Shown here: piece after piece, positions 11,393-22,135 of the stretch
How positions within the stretch are numbered: the stretch's first letter is position 1
Layout: the number at the start of each line of letters is the position of its first letter
Source of the DNA: Lasiosphaeris hirsuta
Lineage: Eukaryota > Ascomycota > Sordariomycetes > Sordariales > Lasiosphaeriaceae
NCBI GenBank assembly: GCA_030549175.1
Contig: JAUKUA010000003.1
Coordinates: 2,108,001 to 2,172,000 of the forward strand
Direction of reading: 5' to 3'
DNA length: 64,000 nt
The notes under the pieces: model-generated
Databases searched by the model: none
What the model was told of the DNA's origin: nothing
Seen by the model: the letters and a program-made list of their open reading frames with translations, nothing else
Program-made: the position numbers and the translations under genes

Positions 11393-11825
11393 ATGTCCCA
11401 CGAATCGGTCTGGAACTCGCGCCCCCGCTCCTACGGCAAGGGCGCCCGCGGCTGGTAAGGAGCAAATCCTGGGGGAAGGGAACACCACCACACACAATCA
11501 CTCGGCGCGGGCGGGCGCGAGAGAGAGATGAGAAAAAAAAAATAGCTAACCCAAGTCACGAAATAGCCGCGTTTGCACCCACAAGGCCGGTCTGATCCGC
11601 AAGTACGGCCTCAACATCTGCCGTCAGTGCTTCCGCGAGAAATCCTCCGACATTGGTTTCGTCAAGGTGAGCAAAACTCCCCCGTCAACCCATGCCCTCC
11701 AAACAGGACACACAGCCGCCCTCCACCCCCGAACGAGCATAACCCCACTGCACAATTGGAAGGACAGCAGGCCACATACACACAAGAGTCAAGCCCACTA
11801 ACATGCCATCTCACAGCACCGGTAA
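11393..11825 (+). CDS. rps29: 40S ribosomal protein S29 (uS14)
   Basis: Zinc-binding small-subunit ribosomal protein in the head of the 40S subunit. Three exons, 11393-11454, 11567-11666 and 11817-11825, give 56 residues, the usual length. The protein begins [17 protein letters not shown]. The zinc site is C-R-V-C (formed across intron 1) plus C-R-Q-C. It ends GFVKHR. The last coding exon is only nine nucleotides (His, Arg, stop), after a 150-nt intron with a CACTAAC branch motif. Splice sites are GTAAGG...AAATAG and GTGAGC...TCACAG. Identity is certain from the spliced sequence; unspliced frames hide the gene. Confidence 0.97.
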
Positions 11826-12882
11826 ATTACCAATTCCGCGCCATGGAGGGGGGCGGATTGAGTGACCCGATGGCGGAAACCCTCGGGAGGTTTGACCAGG
11901 CGAAGAGGAGCAACGGACAAGGTCAATGATTTGGAACCAGAGAGAGTGGAGGAATCAGTGTGTGTAGAGGGGGCGATCGTGGGGGGAAAACAAACCCATC
12001 CGACATCCAAATAACGACGAGCAGCAAAGCATTCTTGGGCCGCCCGACCCGAAACCACACCAAAAACCAACCTTTTCCCCCTCCCCCCAGAACTTTCTCT
12101 CGTTCAAGTGTTGTGTGCAAGCCAGTGATGGGGGGTTATGGTTCGTCTTTTGATGTGGTGTGGGGGTTAGTGATGGCTTCAGGCGGAGTTTCTATAGGTT
12201 TTGACTTCGGAAAACGGAAATTTGGCCTGGCCTGGTAAACTCCTTTATGAGTAGCAACGGCATACTCAATTTCAAAGGGCACATGAAAGAACCAGACTGA
12301 CACCCATCCACGAACGTGATGTGATTATGTTTGTCCTACTTGCCAGAGCTATTATGATATGTAGTTGTGACATGGTTAATATTGTTTGGCTTGCCAATGC
12401 TTCCGCTAGACTTATCTAACAATGGAAGGAATCGATTACGAGGATTTGTCACACTCAGTTGAAACGCTGTCCTAACATTATGAACTTTGCAAATCCGCAG
12501 CCGGCATTGCAGTCAGCATTGCTGACAAGATCAAGGATTTGGCGAGGGGCCCGACAGCTTCTTGACAGCCACCAATTGGAACAAGAAGTATTGGACCGAC
12601 CGTCACGTCGTCAACTCAATTATTGTCTTGTACATCTCATCTATTCTACAGCATTATAAAAGACAGTGGTAGAAAGAAGAGAGGAGATCAGGAGCCCCTA
12701 GCCAATGTACATAGGGCTGTAGGGGTGGCTTCTCAAACAAATACAATAAAACCCAGCATGCCTATTACCCCTGCGTAATTTTTCAACTCCATATACACCT
12801 GCCCATTCCATGGACCAAGGAACAGAACTAAACCCCTCTCGTGCCCCGCTCATGAAGTAGCTTCTCCTCGAAAGCGATTTGC
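11826..12882. other. Convergent intergenic region
   Basis: Spacer of about 1.06 kb between the 3' ends of rps29 and the mitochondrial EF-Tu gene. It contains GT/GGGG-rich sequence and no supportable coding frame. The first part is likely rps29 3' UTR and the last 100-150 bases EF-Tu 3' UTR. Confidence 0.55.
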
Positions 12883-14339
12883 TTACTTGAGGATGCGGGT
12901 AACAATGCCAGTGGCAACGGTGCGGCCTCCCTCTCTGAGAGTCACACGCATACCGGCCTCAATGGCGACCGGCTGGTGGAGAGTGGCCACCATCTCGACG
13001 TTGTCGCCAGGCATAACCATCTTGGAGTCGATATCCTCAGTTCCCTCAGGGAACTCAAGCTTGCAAGACTCATCGGCGGAGCGGATGTACATCTGGGGCT
13101 TGTAGTTGCTGTGGAAGCCAGTGTGACGGCCACCCTCCTCCTTGGTGAGGACGTACATGGAGAGCAAAAAGCTCGAGTGGGCCTTGACCGAGCCAGGCTT
13201 GGCCGCCACCATACCTCTGCGGACATCCTCGCGACGGATGCCACGGAGCAGGAGTCCCGAGTTGTCGCCTGCAATAGCCGTCTCGCACGACTTCTTGAAG
13301 GTCTCAATATCTGTGACCTTGGTCTTGATGACCTCACCGCCCTTTCCGACCAGCTCAATGTCGGAATCTCTCGCCAAGGTGCCGCGCTCAACACGGCCCG
13401 AAACAACGGTGCCACGGCCAGAGATGGAGAACACATCCTCAATCGACATGAGGAAAGGCTTTTCGGTGTCACGCTCAGGGGTCGGGATCCACTCGTCGAC
13501 GGCCTTGAGGAGTTCGTCAATCTTGGTCTCGCCGATATCCGGGCGCTTGTTTTCAAGGGCGCAAAGGGCGGAGCCCATAATGACGGGGGTCTCGTCACCA
13601 TCGAAGCCGTAGGTGCTGAGAAGCTCACGCATCTCCATCTCGACGAGCTCCAACATCTCGGCATCCTCAAGGGCATCGACCTTGTTGACGAAAACAACGA
13701 TGCGCTGGATACCGACCTGGCGGGCGAGCAACAAGTGCTCACGGGTCTGGGGCATCTGTCCGTCCGAAGCAGCAACGACAATGATGGCGCCATCCATGCT
13801 GGCAGCGCCGGTAATCATGTTCTTGATGTAATCAGCGTGACCGGGGCAGTCGACGTGGGAGTAATGACGGGCTTCAGTCGAGTACTCGATGTGGGCCGTC
13901 GAAATGGTGATACCACGCTTCCGCTCCTCGGGGGCCTTGTCAATGGAACCATAATCGAGGAAGTTGGCGAGCCCTTTCTCGGCTTGCCTCTTTGTAATGG
14001 CGGCAGAAAGTGTCGTCTAATAGGGGAATCGAGTTAGCGGGCAGTCCTCGCAAATCGAGTCTTGGGAGATGTTGTAAGCACCTTTCCGTGATCGACGTGG
14101 CCGATTGTGCCTGTGCAATTGACTGTCAGAAATCGTCCTAAATATTAGGGCGGGCCCAATTGCATACCAACGTTGACGTGAGGCTTGTTCCGCTCGTATT
14201 GGGCGTATGTGCGGGCGAGGTTGAGAGTTGGGGATCGGGTCTGGCGTTGGAGCGCAACCAGGGGATTTGTGTTGTTTTGTCTGAATGTGTGCCTCGCTGT
14301 CCGCAGGAACGGAGCAAGTGACCGCAGAGAGGACGCCAT
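12883..14339 (-). CDS. tuf1: Mitochondrial translation elongation factor Tu
   Basis: GTPase that delivers aminoacyl-tRNA to the mitochondrial ribosome; nuclear-encoded and imported. Three exons (14339-14168, 14110-14082, 14016-12883) give 444 residues. The N terminus ([19 protein letters not shown]) is an Arg/Ser/Ala-rich mitochondrial presequence, followed by [22 protein letters not shown]. The middle exon is only 29 nt, and its 3' junction falls between Lys and Thr of the G1 P-loop GHVDHGK-TT. G3 is DCPGHADY, G4 is NKVD and the G5-like motif is GSAL. Domains II ([14 protein letters not shown]) and III ([14 protein letters not shown] through [20 protein letters not shown]) are complete. Introns carry CTGAC/CTAAC branch motifs. 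Highly conserved throughout; identity is certain. Confidence 0.98.
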
Positions 14340-14576
14340 CTTGAGAGCTGGTCGAGAAAGCGAAAAGCGAACAGAGTGAGTGGAAAAAGTGGAATCAACA
14401 AGTCGACAAGTTTGTGTACTCCCAACAGAGGCGCTCGATCGGCGGGAAAATTTGGCTCAGACCAAAATTTCAGATGCGCTCCCGAGCTCTCCCGCGCACG
14501 GATTGCTCAGTGGTCTCTCGTCGCATGAAACGCCCCCCTGGCAGTCACGTGCCTACGCGAAGAAACGTGAGCAAGC

Positions 14577-15176
14577 TCATGGCCAGCTCCCCACCCAAGT
14601 GACTTGAAGAAAAACGGTGGCCACATCGTTCAGCGTGCCAGCTGCCAGAACATTAACCCCTGGAACTGTGCTGTAACTAACAGCATTGACATCCTGCTGA
14701 AGACAGAGCCAGGACGACAGTAGAACCCCCTCTAAATCCCAGACGGATTGGCTTTGGGCATTCGGAAACACGTCGTCGTGGGCCATGTTCCCCCTCTTGA
14801 ATTCTTCTTCATATCGAGAAACCCACGCATTATACCTTTCAAACCAAGTGGGGTATCGCTCCTCGAGCACGTCCTGGTCAACATGGTACTCGCCGCGTGG
14901 ATTTTGCGGCCATCTTGAGTCGTACCATACAAGCGACGTCTGGTAGTCTGGAAAGACGCGGTACTGGAAAGTTTTGTTGTCGCTATGGGTGGTGGTCACG
15001 GTCTCGACGTTGCCAGTCCTCTGAATGGAGACGAGACCATCACTGTGTGCTTTTATCTCGAGTCCAAACGGCGTCACGAGGCTTGGTTCGATACCGTGGC
15101 CGAGGATGACTCGGTAGCCGTTGACATGTGCAGAAAGGAATTCCAGGAGGCCAACTCTTTCGGAAGAGTCTAACAT
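14577..15176 (-). CDS. Conserved-looking hypothetical protein
   Basis: Single-exon frame of 199 codons whose composition looks truly coding: balanced hydrophobic and charged residues and helix-like stretches such as WFERYNAWVSRYEEEFKRG, plus an acidic, aromatic-rich core. It starts in a good context (TACC ATG T). There is no signal peptide and no membrane segment, and I recognise no domain. The C-terminal end (VFLQVTWVGSWP) may be read-through of a final intron, since a GTGAC-like donor follows FLQ. It lies upstream of the EF-Tu gene on the same strand but is unrelated to it. Function unknown. Confidence 0.55.
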   Translation of the reverse strand: MLDSSERVGLLEFLSAHVNGYRVILGHGIEPSLVTPFGLEIKAHSDGLVSIQRTGNVETVTTTHSDNKTFQYRVFPDYQTSLVWYDSRWPQNPRGEYHVDQDVLEERYPTWFERYNAWVSRYEEEFKRGNMAHDDVFPNAQSQSVWDLEGVLLSSWLCLQQDVNAVSYSTVPGVNVLAAGTLNDVATVFLQVTWVGSWP

Positions 15177-16195
15177 GGTAACGAGAAAAGAGCGATAACT
15201 CGGAGGTTTTGCTGCCTACTATCGAACGATGGAAATGTGCGTCGGCCTTCACGAAGTGACTACGGTACATATTAAAAACAACCAGAGCCTCGCGACGAGA
15301 CGACCCGGGCTAATGATTTCCTTAGTAATTGTCACCAACATTGGCCTGAAATCCTTCGCCAAGATCGGGCGTTTCTGCTCCCAGGGCGAGACTAGATCGC
15401 GTTGGTTGTCAACATACACTCACTCGCTCAACCTCAGCATCGTGTGAACTCCATCCCTCGATCATGTTGTTGGTCTGGAAGGAGTTTCTGGCTTTGTATA
15501 GTGGTCCTGCGCCACACCTAACAACCGGGCAATACGAGATGCTCTGGCCAGCTTTCCGGCCTGGGCATCAACAATACCGCTCCTGCCCACGGTCAGCCAC
15601 GTGATTGCGAGTATTTTAGACGAAGCCCAACAACACGGGGTCTCGACATGGATTTCACCGAAATGTATTGAGGAGGCCGCCGATTTTCTCAAGTTCGCAC
15701 GGAACCACCCAGTTCTACCAAAACCTGCTGATTATCATTTTCGATCGGAGGCCTTACCCAAATGCTCCTCGAGGACCTACCTCTGTGCACAGCAACAGAA
15801 AAGATAAAATTTGGTCTGGGATATGGGCCTTCGTTGGTTTGAGTATGATATTACTGCCCCGAGCCGTATCCGGACGTTGTAGCCAGAGGCCCTTTAGTAA
15901 AGGCACTGGTGAATAGACCAAGATTTTGACCCAAACAGTTTATCGATGCGGATTGTGCATGGCCCGTCATGGAGTATTCGGGCCACCGAAAGTCTGGTCA
16001 GCGCCGCTCGCCAGGGACCAGGTCTAGAGTGGGTATGGGCTACCTCTCACTGAAATTAGAGGATATAAACATGCCCCAGAGCAAGCGAAAGGCATACATG
16101 GCAGCATCCAGTCTCTGCACTCCATCGCCCCATTCCCTGTGACTTCCTTCAAACGCCTGTATGATCTGGTCTACGTTGCGAGCATCATCTCCATC
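15177..16195. other. Intergenic with a possible coding remnant
   Basis: About 1 kb between two unknown genes. From about 15507 to 15807 the plus strand holds a frame with plausible protein character (containing ASILDEAQQHGVSTWISP and AADFLKFARNHPVLPKP), preceded by an acceptor-like TTGTATAG. I found no start exon and no recognisable family, so I do not call a gene. The rest shows nothing. Confidence 0.35.
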
Positions 16196-17112
16196 ATGCC
16201 TTCAAGCAGGTAATCCTCCCCCGGTACACTGTTAAACAGGTACATACAACAAGTTGGCGAGCAAACTAGATAGCTAACTCTCCTCTTGGCTCCCGTCATC
16301 GCGGCTCCCGCCGCCGTAGCAAGAGCGCCGGGTCCTGGTATACCTTTGCCAAAAATGCCTACCAGGGGATAAGGGATGGGTTGTCTTATGGACTAGAGAC
16401 GACGAGAAGCAAAAACGTTAGACTAGACGGTCACTGGGGCAAACACGGCGTCACCTTCAACTATGAGCCACGCCGACGAGGAGATACCGAACGTCCCATC
16501 TCAACCTTCGTGGACTACAACTGGATTGCCGATCGCGAGCGTTCCAAGGGTGGCCCCCTCCTGACTAGCCTTCATTTCGACAAACACTCTCTGAGAGAGA
16601 CTCAGGATTCCCTAAGGTCCGGGAAGGAGAACTCCAAGCACCACGATTACGACGGACGCAACGAGGTGGCCAGCTCGATGCGCAGGTATTTCCCAGAAGA
16701 CGTGGAGCCCAGGACGGTGGGTTTTGGGGACACCACTCATTCGTTGCGCATGACGGACGCCGGCGACCGTGGCATGTACACATTTGGCGCTCCGAGCCAA
16801 CGCGCCAAGGACTACTATGAGACTACGGAATTCGGAGCGGCGTCAAGCATTGACGGCAGCTGGGGTTGTAGCTTGGGGAAGTACTTCGAGCCCGAGGCGC
16901 GAGATCGGCGTCGTTCTTGGGGATGGTTATCCGTGCGCCGATGCTGTCAGTGGGCCCGCGGTGGTATGAACCGCATGCCATGCAAAGAGGCTAGGAGGTG
17001 TATTGAGACGGCGATGCTTGTTGGTTCCTCAGCGTGTTTGGGTTTCGGGGTCAGAATGTCTCTGGCTCTCTTAGGACAGTCTTTGTACCTACTTTCTTAT
17101 GTTTTAGTTTAG
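16196..17112 (+). CDS. Hypothetical protein, Arg/Ser-rich
   Basis: Proposed two-exon gene. Exon 1, 16196-16209 (ATG CCT TCA AGC AG), is followed by a 110-nt GTAATC...GCCGTAG intron with a GCTAAC branch motif. Exon 2 runs 16320-17112. The long frame of exon 2 has no good internal ATG at its head, so the short first exon gives a natural start: MPSSSKSAGSWYTF, then AKNAYQGIRDGLSYG. The protein is hydrophilic, with Gly/Arg-rich and HWGKHGVTFNYEPRRRGD-type segments. The last 60 residues switch to Cys/Trp/hydrophobic composition and may be beyond a missed intron or the true end. No known domain. About 268 residues as modelled. Confidence 0.45.
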
Positions 17113-17868
17113 CACCGAGCATCTAGAGAATGATAAGTTCTAGTACACCCCACAATCAACGACAGCATTGCGTGCGTGTCCTGAGTTCATCTATGAATAG
17201 CATTCCTTACTTATTATCAATAGCTAGGTAGACAGCCATGTGGTCAGGACTACCAGTTGCGGGTGTACCTTACTGGTTGGTCATTAGTACCTCTTTGTCC
17301 GAAGGTGCTTTTCCACTCGGCACCTTCCACTGAGCTGGATACTGCCTGACCTCTCCACCGGAGGATATACAACTTGGGTATTTTGCGCATCCGTTCAATG
17401 GAAACCAAGAGGTGCCGCATGGTCAAGACGCATATTTTTAGCGATTTTTAGATCTTGACGTTGATCATATTTCTTCCATGAGTCTTCCACAACTTCTAAC
17501 GCGGGGGTGAAGACGGCAGACAATTTTCGATTTTCCTTCTAGAATTCTGGTTCTGACGAAGTGATCGGTTTATGCATCAATGCCATGTGCTCTCATTGCC
17601 AGAGAATCAATTCCCCCACGAAAGAGTAAAAATAGGGTGACCCGAAACATTCGGGAGACAAGGCTTTTGGTCGCAAGACCTCTTTCCTTACTCGGCATCA
17701 CCACGTACCCCAAGCCTGTGCCGAGCGCCGAATGAAGCAGCGCGTTCAACTGCCACACAGTATCTCAAAGGACTTCGATTACAAAGCCAAGAAGAGAGTG
17801 CCTGTGTCGCTGAGGTCCTCGGGGGTGATCGACCAGGGAGAAGACAAAAAGACTTCGGAATCCGTCTA

Positions 17869-17919
17869 CCCCGTCGAGGAGCAACAGAAAGGGGCAGGAG
17901 GAGTTGCTCCTCGACGGGG
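17869..17919. repeat. Perfect 17-bp inverted repeat with 17-nt spacer
   Basis: Left arm 17869-17885 (CCCCGTCGAGGAGCAAC) and right arm 17903-17919 (GTTGCTCCTCGACGGGG) are exact reverse complements. They are separated by 17 nt that are purine-rich apart from a single C. RNA from either strand could fold into a stable GC-rich hairpin. Confidence 0.95.
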
Positions 17920-19537
17920 CAGGGGGAGCTGGGATGTTCAGACAGTAGCCAAGCCTACCTCGCGAAGCTCAAGGACATCGGCGAACCGCCGCTGGATGCC
18001 TTTGGCATAACACGGCCTATGATGCGCTTCTGCAAAAGGCCGCCCCCCGATGGATGTCGCGAAGACGCAGCCCTTCGGGCCTTTACCCGAGCCCACTAGC
18101 TCAAGTCATATTCAGTAGTGTTGCCCGCGGCATCGTCGACGCCAAAATACACTCGAGTGCTCGCATCCCTGGATCTGGCTGGAGGCGAGAATGGGAGACG
18201 GGGAGCACGCGGTAACTGTTTGGGTTTGGCCACGGCCTCAGACATGTCAGGCATGGGAGGAGCCAGGAGGCCGAGTGGGTTCCTGATGGTGGCCCTCGCG
18301 ATGCGATGGAAAGGGAAAGGGCAAGGTTAGCCTGGAGATTGAGCACGACGATTGGTCAATTGGGGTGACTGGCAAGTCGAAGAGAGTTTGGTCTGTGCTG
18401 TGTTTTAAGCAGAGACTTATCCCTTTGCCTCAGCGTGTTTGCCCGAGTCGTTTTTGGAGGCAAGTGAAGCAAGAGGGCAGCCAATACGAAGGCGGTGCTG
18501 CGTGATTAGGGAGCCAGGCAGGCGGCAAGTGCTGGCGAGAGCGGGAACAATGCGCGGTCGGCTCGAGTGACCATGTTCGGAATCGAAGAAATTTATTTAT
18601 TTAGCACGGATTATCGCCGGCGCATCTCAGCCTGTGTGTGATCTACCTGCGAGACGGGCAGGCGCGCGCGCATCCTGGTCGTCACTGGGTCCTGAGGTCG
18701 TTGTTGGGCCGCTGAAGCACGGAATGCCATGCTTAGTTTGTGAGAATGGCATCTGAGGGCCAAGCCCACGGACGGCACTTCAAGGGTCGAGTGTCACGAG
18801 CCCCGGCTAGTACCAGGCTTGTTCTGCGCCAGGTTCTGGTCTCTGGTTGGCCAAGGCCGCCTCGTTGCGGATCTCTGGGGGGGATGTGGGGCGCCACGGC
18901 GGGCAGATGCTTGGGAGTGCTTGGAGCGCGCCTTCGTTTTCTCGGCGTAGCTTGGCAATCTGGAACATGTCGACGACTTGGCAGTCTCAACTGCACACAA
19001 CACCACACAGCACACACCAACATCCTTTAGTGCTGCACCCTCAAGATCTGAGCGGCGATCTGCTTGGCTCTTTTTGGATCTTCCCCCCCCGATGCACCCA
19101 GACTCACGCCGATGCGCGCGCCGTCTGTCGGGTATATCCCAGCGAATTCGAGCTGCCCCAGGCAGACCTCGAGCTCCGCGAGCTCCTCGAGCGCGTCTCC
19201 CCTCGCATCGTAGCCCCCCCTCTGCTCCACTTCCTGACTCCCGGGAGTCCAACCATGCCAGCTGCCTGTATTTCCCTGCACACTGCCTTCCTCTAAGTCA
19301 GTTCTTGGCTTCGATTGACCAGTGTCACCTTCGTTTCAAGAGCCTAGAGCATGGCGTTCTCTGATCTTGGCAAGTCGTCCTCGGCGCTCCCCGTACGGGA
19401 GCAAACGGACTCGGGGCCCAGACCGATCACCAAGATAGCCTCCATTGGCAAAACCCACTGAGCCGGACGACCATGGTGATGGCCCTGGTGGCGACTTGGC
19501 ATCGCCTTGGCATCACCACCCCTTCTCCTTCGGGCAC

Positions 19538-19548
19538 ACTATATAGGG
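19538..19548 (+). promoter_or_regulatory. TATA-like box of the secreted-protein gene
   Basis: ACTATATAGGG lies 260-270 bases before the start codon at 19808 and is followed by a pyrimidine-rich leader. A consensus TATA box at this spacing fits a strongly expressed gene with a 5' UTR of about 230 nt. Confidence 0.5.
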
Positions 19549-19807
19549 TTATCCCTCAACGTCTATTCCCTTCTCTTGTTTGTTTCCTCACGAGCTGCGC
19601 TCTACAGAGATCTTGCAACCTCCTCCTTTGCCATTGATACTGTTGGCTGTTTGGCTTCGTTAATCGTTTCTTTTCCGTTCTCTAATCTTCACTTCGTCCC
19701 GCTGGTCGCTCTCGCTGGTCGAACCTTTGCAAACAAACACGCGCCTCTTCTCGTTCTAATACCGCCCGCATACACACTCGAAGTCAAGTCAGGAAAACAC
19801 TATCAAC

Positions 19808-20891
19808 ATGGTTAACTACCGTTACTTCGCCTTTGCCGGCCTCGCTGCCGCACTCCCGCTCAACATCAACCTTGGGGCCTACTCACCAGCCCTAGTAGTT
19901 GGTATGACACACTCGCACCTCCTCCACTCGCCCACTCTTGGGCCGAAATAAGTCTAGCTTTACTAACGGGCCAACAGGTGATGGTGAAATTAGCTTCGGA
20001 GGTAAACAGGATGTTTCAGCTTTGATGAACGCACTCGAAGGAGCTGCCGTTAACGCTGCTGCAGGCGCCGCTGCTGCTCCGGCGGCCGCTGCGGCGCCGG
20101 CTGCGGCTGAACCTGCCGCCGCCCCCGCGGTTGAGGTTGCTTCTGCCGATCCTACCCTTTCTCAACAGGTGAGCAACTCTATCCCGACCCGGCCATAACA
20201 TTCCACTAACTGTTCAAGAAAAAGGCACAGCAGATTGCTACCCTCCAGGGTATGGGGAAAGAGATCGCCCCCCGCGTCAACGGGGTCTCCGAAACCCCCA
20301 AAGTGGCTAAGAGAGATCTTGCCGGCTTTGACCGCGCCCTCAAGTACGCTGAGGTTGCCCTGACCAAGGGACCCGATATCCAGCTCGGAACCGGTGGCGA
20401 GGGATCCGGTGTTGGTATTATTGTGGACAACCAGCCCACTGCTGCTCGTGCGTTTCTCTATCCTCCATTAACTTATTCCTGCCGAAAGCCCTCGGTATGA
20501 CCGTAACTGCTAATGCTAACATGAAACCATAGGTGGCGGTGAAAAGCGCCGCAAGCGTGACGTCGATGAGATCGATGCCCCGAGACGTCGGGCTAAGGTG
20601 ACTACCATGTATGTTCGCCGGGGTGTACCAGTTTGTGAGTGTCACTACATGTTTCTACCCTCAACCCTTCTTCGAGCTGCTTCACCGGCCAACCTACCTG
20701 GGAACATTTACTGACTCTATACAACAGCACTTCAGGGGAGTTCTGATGACGTCGCCGCACGTGAGGTCCCCATGACCTCATCCTCGTTCTCATCCAAGCG
20801 CGACGCCATCGATTCCGTCAACCTCAATGTCGATGGGGACGCCGGCCTTACCATGACATTTGTGGAAGAGGTCGACGATAATGATGAGTAG
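19808..20891 (+). CDS. Secreted protein with three Lys-Arg-Asp (Kex2-type) sites
   Basis: Five exons, about 19808-19901, 19978-20168, 20231-20447, 20533-20634 and 20728-20891, give about 256 residues with one continuous frame and good splice sites (for example TTTACTAACGG...CAACAG). A signal-peptide-like N terminus (YFAFAGLAAALPL) is followed by AYSPALVVGDGEISFGG. An Ala/Pro-rich linker follows, then LQGMGKEIAPRVNG, then GFDRALKYAEVALTKGPDIQLGTGG. Dibasic sites occur as AKR-DLAGF, RRKR-DVDEI and SKR-DAIDS. All three place Asp directly after Lys-Arg, which fits processing by Kex2 in the Golgi. There are no cysteines in the central region and no known catalytic motif. The acceptor of intron 2 could also be 12 nt earlier (same frame). 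Function unknown; secretion is inferred. Confidence 0.85.
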
Positions 20892-22135
20892 GAGGTTAAA
20901 ATTAGCGTTTGATATCCTTTATTATTTCTTTTAGAGATGTTACGGACAATAAACAAAAAAAAAACATAAAATTGTGCGAATGGCCAGTTCATCGTCCGGC
21001 GTCCGCCAGAGCCAGAGTATGGCTTCTCGGTGTCGTTTCTCTTCTTTCAAGAGAATTGGGAGGGTTGTACAACTAGATTTCAATCGGAAATCGGAAAAGG
21101 CGTCTTCGGTCTGGCGTTACCCACGGGATCTGGAAGCGCAAAGCTATGGATGTAGGATAGAAAACATAGGAATTTGCCAATACAGCACCATTGTTTTCAT
21201 CGCCTACCCTGGGCTACCTGCTATGTTAAATCAGTCGACGTAATGGCAAGCGCAAAGACGCCTAAGGCTTGCTTGATGTGAGTCCTACAATGCCCAGCGC
21301 ATAACATGATGGCATCAAGGCTGTCGTGTAACCGGTTTGCCCAATCTAAAATTAGTCAACTTGTATTCTACTTGACGCATTTCGCCACTTCCAGGCCGCC
21401 ATCATGTTTTCCCGGATGAAGAGAGCAGCTGTAGCAGATGTGAGATAATGGGGGCCGTTAGCTTGGTCTATTTTACGCATCGCATTTACCTGCAGACCGG
21501 TTATTTACCATTCAGGGGTTGAAGCCATCACGGTCCTCACTGCTTGGCACGGCAGCTTCGGCAGGTGGCTCGGGTCAATAACACCCTGGGATGAACATGA
21601 TATACAAAGAGCGCTTTAGCTAGGTCGATTCAAATACGCTGCATACGAGTCACCTAAAACTCATGGCGTATTGTGTGCGCTCCGTCCAAGTTCAACTCAT
21701 TCTGATGGGTAGCCAGACTCGGTTGGTACTTCCAATCGGCAGGAACAACTACAATGCACGGCAATTTGACACTCCATGGTTTATGATGAGTGTATTTGTG
21801 TTTTCAATGGCTACGGTCCTGCCTGTGAGACCTTCCTGGCCTTCGTCATTTCTAGTCCTGGCATAGGAAATGGAGGCCGCTCTAGTCTTTCATGGCCGCA
21901 TAATACTGGCCCGCGAAACATTGGCCCGCTTGTTCTCCTACCCTTCCGCTGCGCCCAGAGTGGCAGATGACACAGAGAAGGCCCATCTCCACTAGCTAGG
22001 CGGAAGGGGTAGCCATACAAGCATCACCATGCCTATGGCATGTGATGGTTGCATCTCTACAAATTCCCGCTCCTCGCAGGAGAAAGCCCAGTGCCTAGTT
22101 TATCCCCACGAATCGCTACCCTAGCCGAGCTTCCA
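20892..22135. other. Convergent intergenic region
   Basis: About 1.2 kb between the 3' ends of the secreted-protein gene and the NAD kinase. It starts with AT-rich 3' UTR-like sequence including an A-rich stretch near 20.95 kb. Open frames are short and lack protein-like composition. Nothing else is seen. Confidence 0.55.

Larger units (their letters stand above)
17113..19807. other. Intergenic, about 2.7 kb, with an inverted repeat
   Basis: No gene could be supported. Around 17.73-18.1 kb two overlapping frames show protein-like segments (FDYKAKKRVPVSLRSSG and SQAYLAKLKDIGEPPLDAFG) in different frames, on either side of a perfect inverted repeat. This may be an eroded gene. The last 300 bases are the promoter and 5' leader of the secreted-protein gene at 19808. 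Confidence 0.4.

Noticed and set aside
12976..14037. 353-codon plus-strand frame
   Set aside because: Antisense of the strongly conserved mitochondrial EF-Tu gene; an artefact of its codon bias.
15507..15810. Plus-strand protein-like frame with an acceptor-like TATAG before it
   Set aside because: No start exon, no family; kept only as a remark in the intergenic entry.
16381..17112. Start at the TTG of 16381 for the hypothetical protein
   Set aside because: Not an ATG; a short upstream exon with a canonical intron explains the open frame better.
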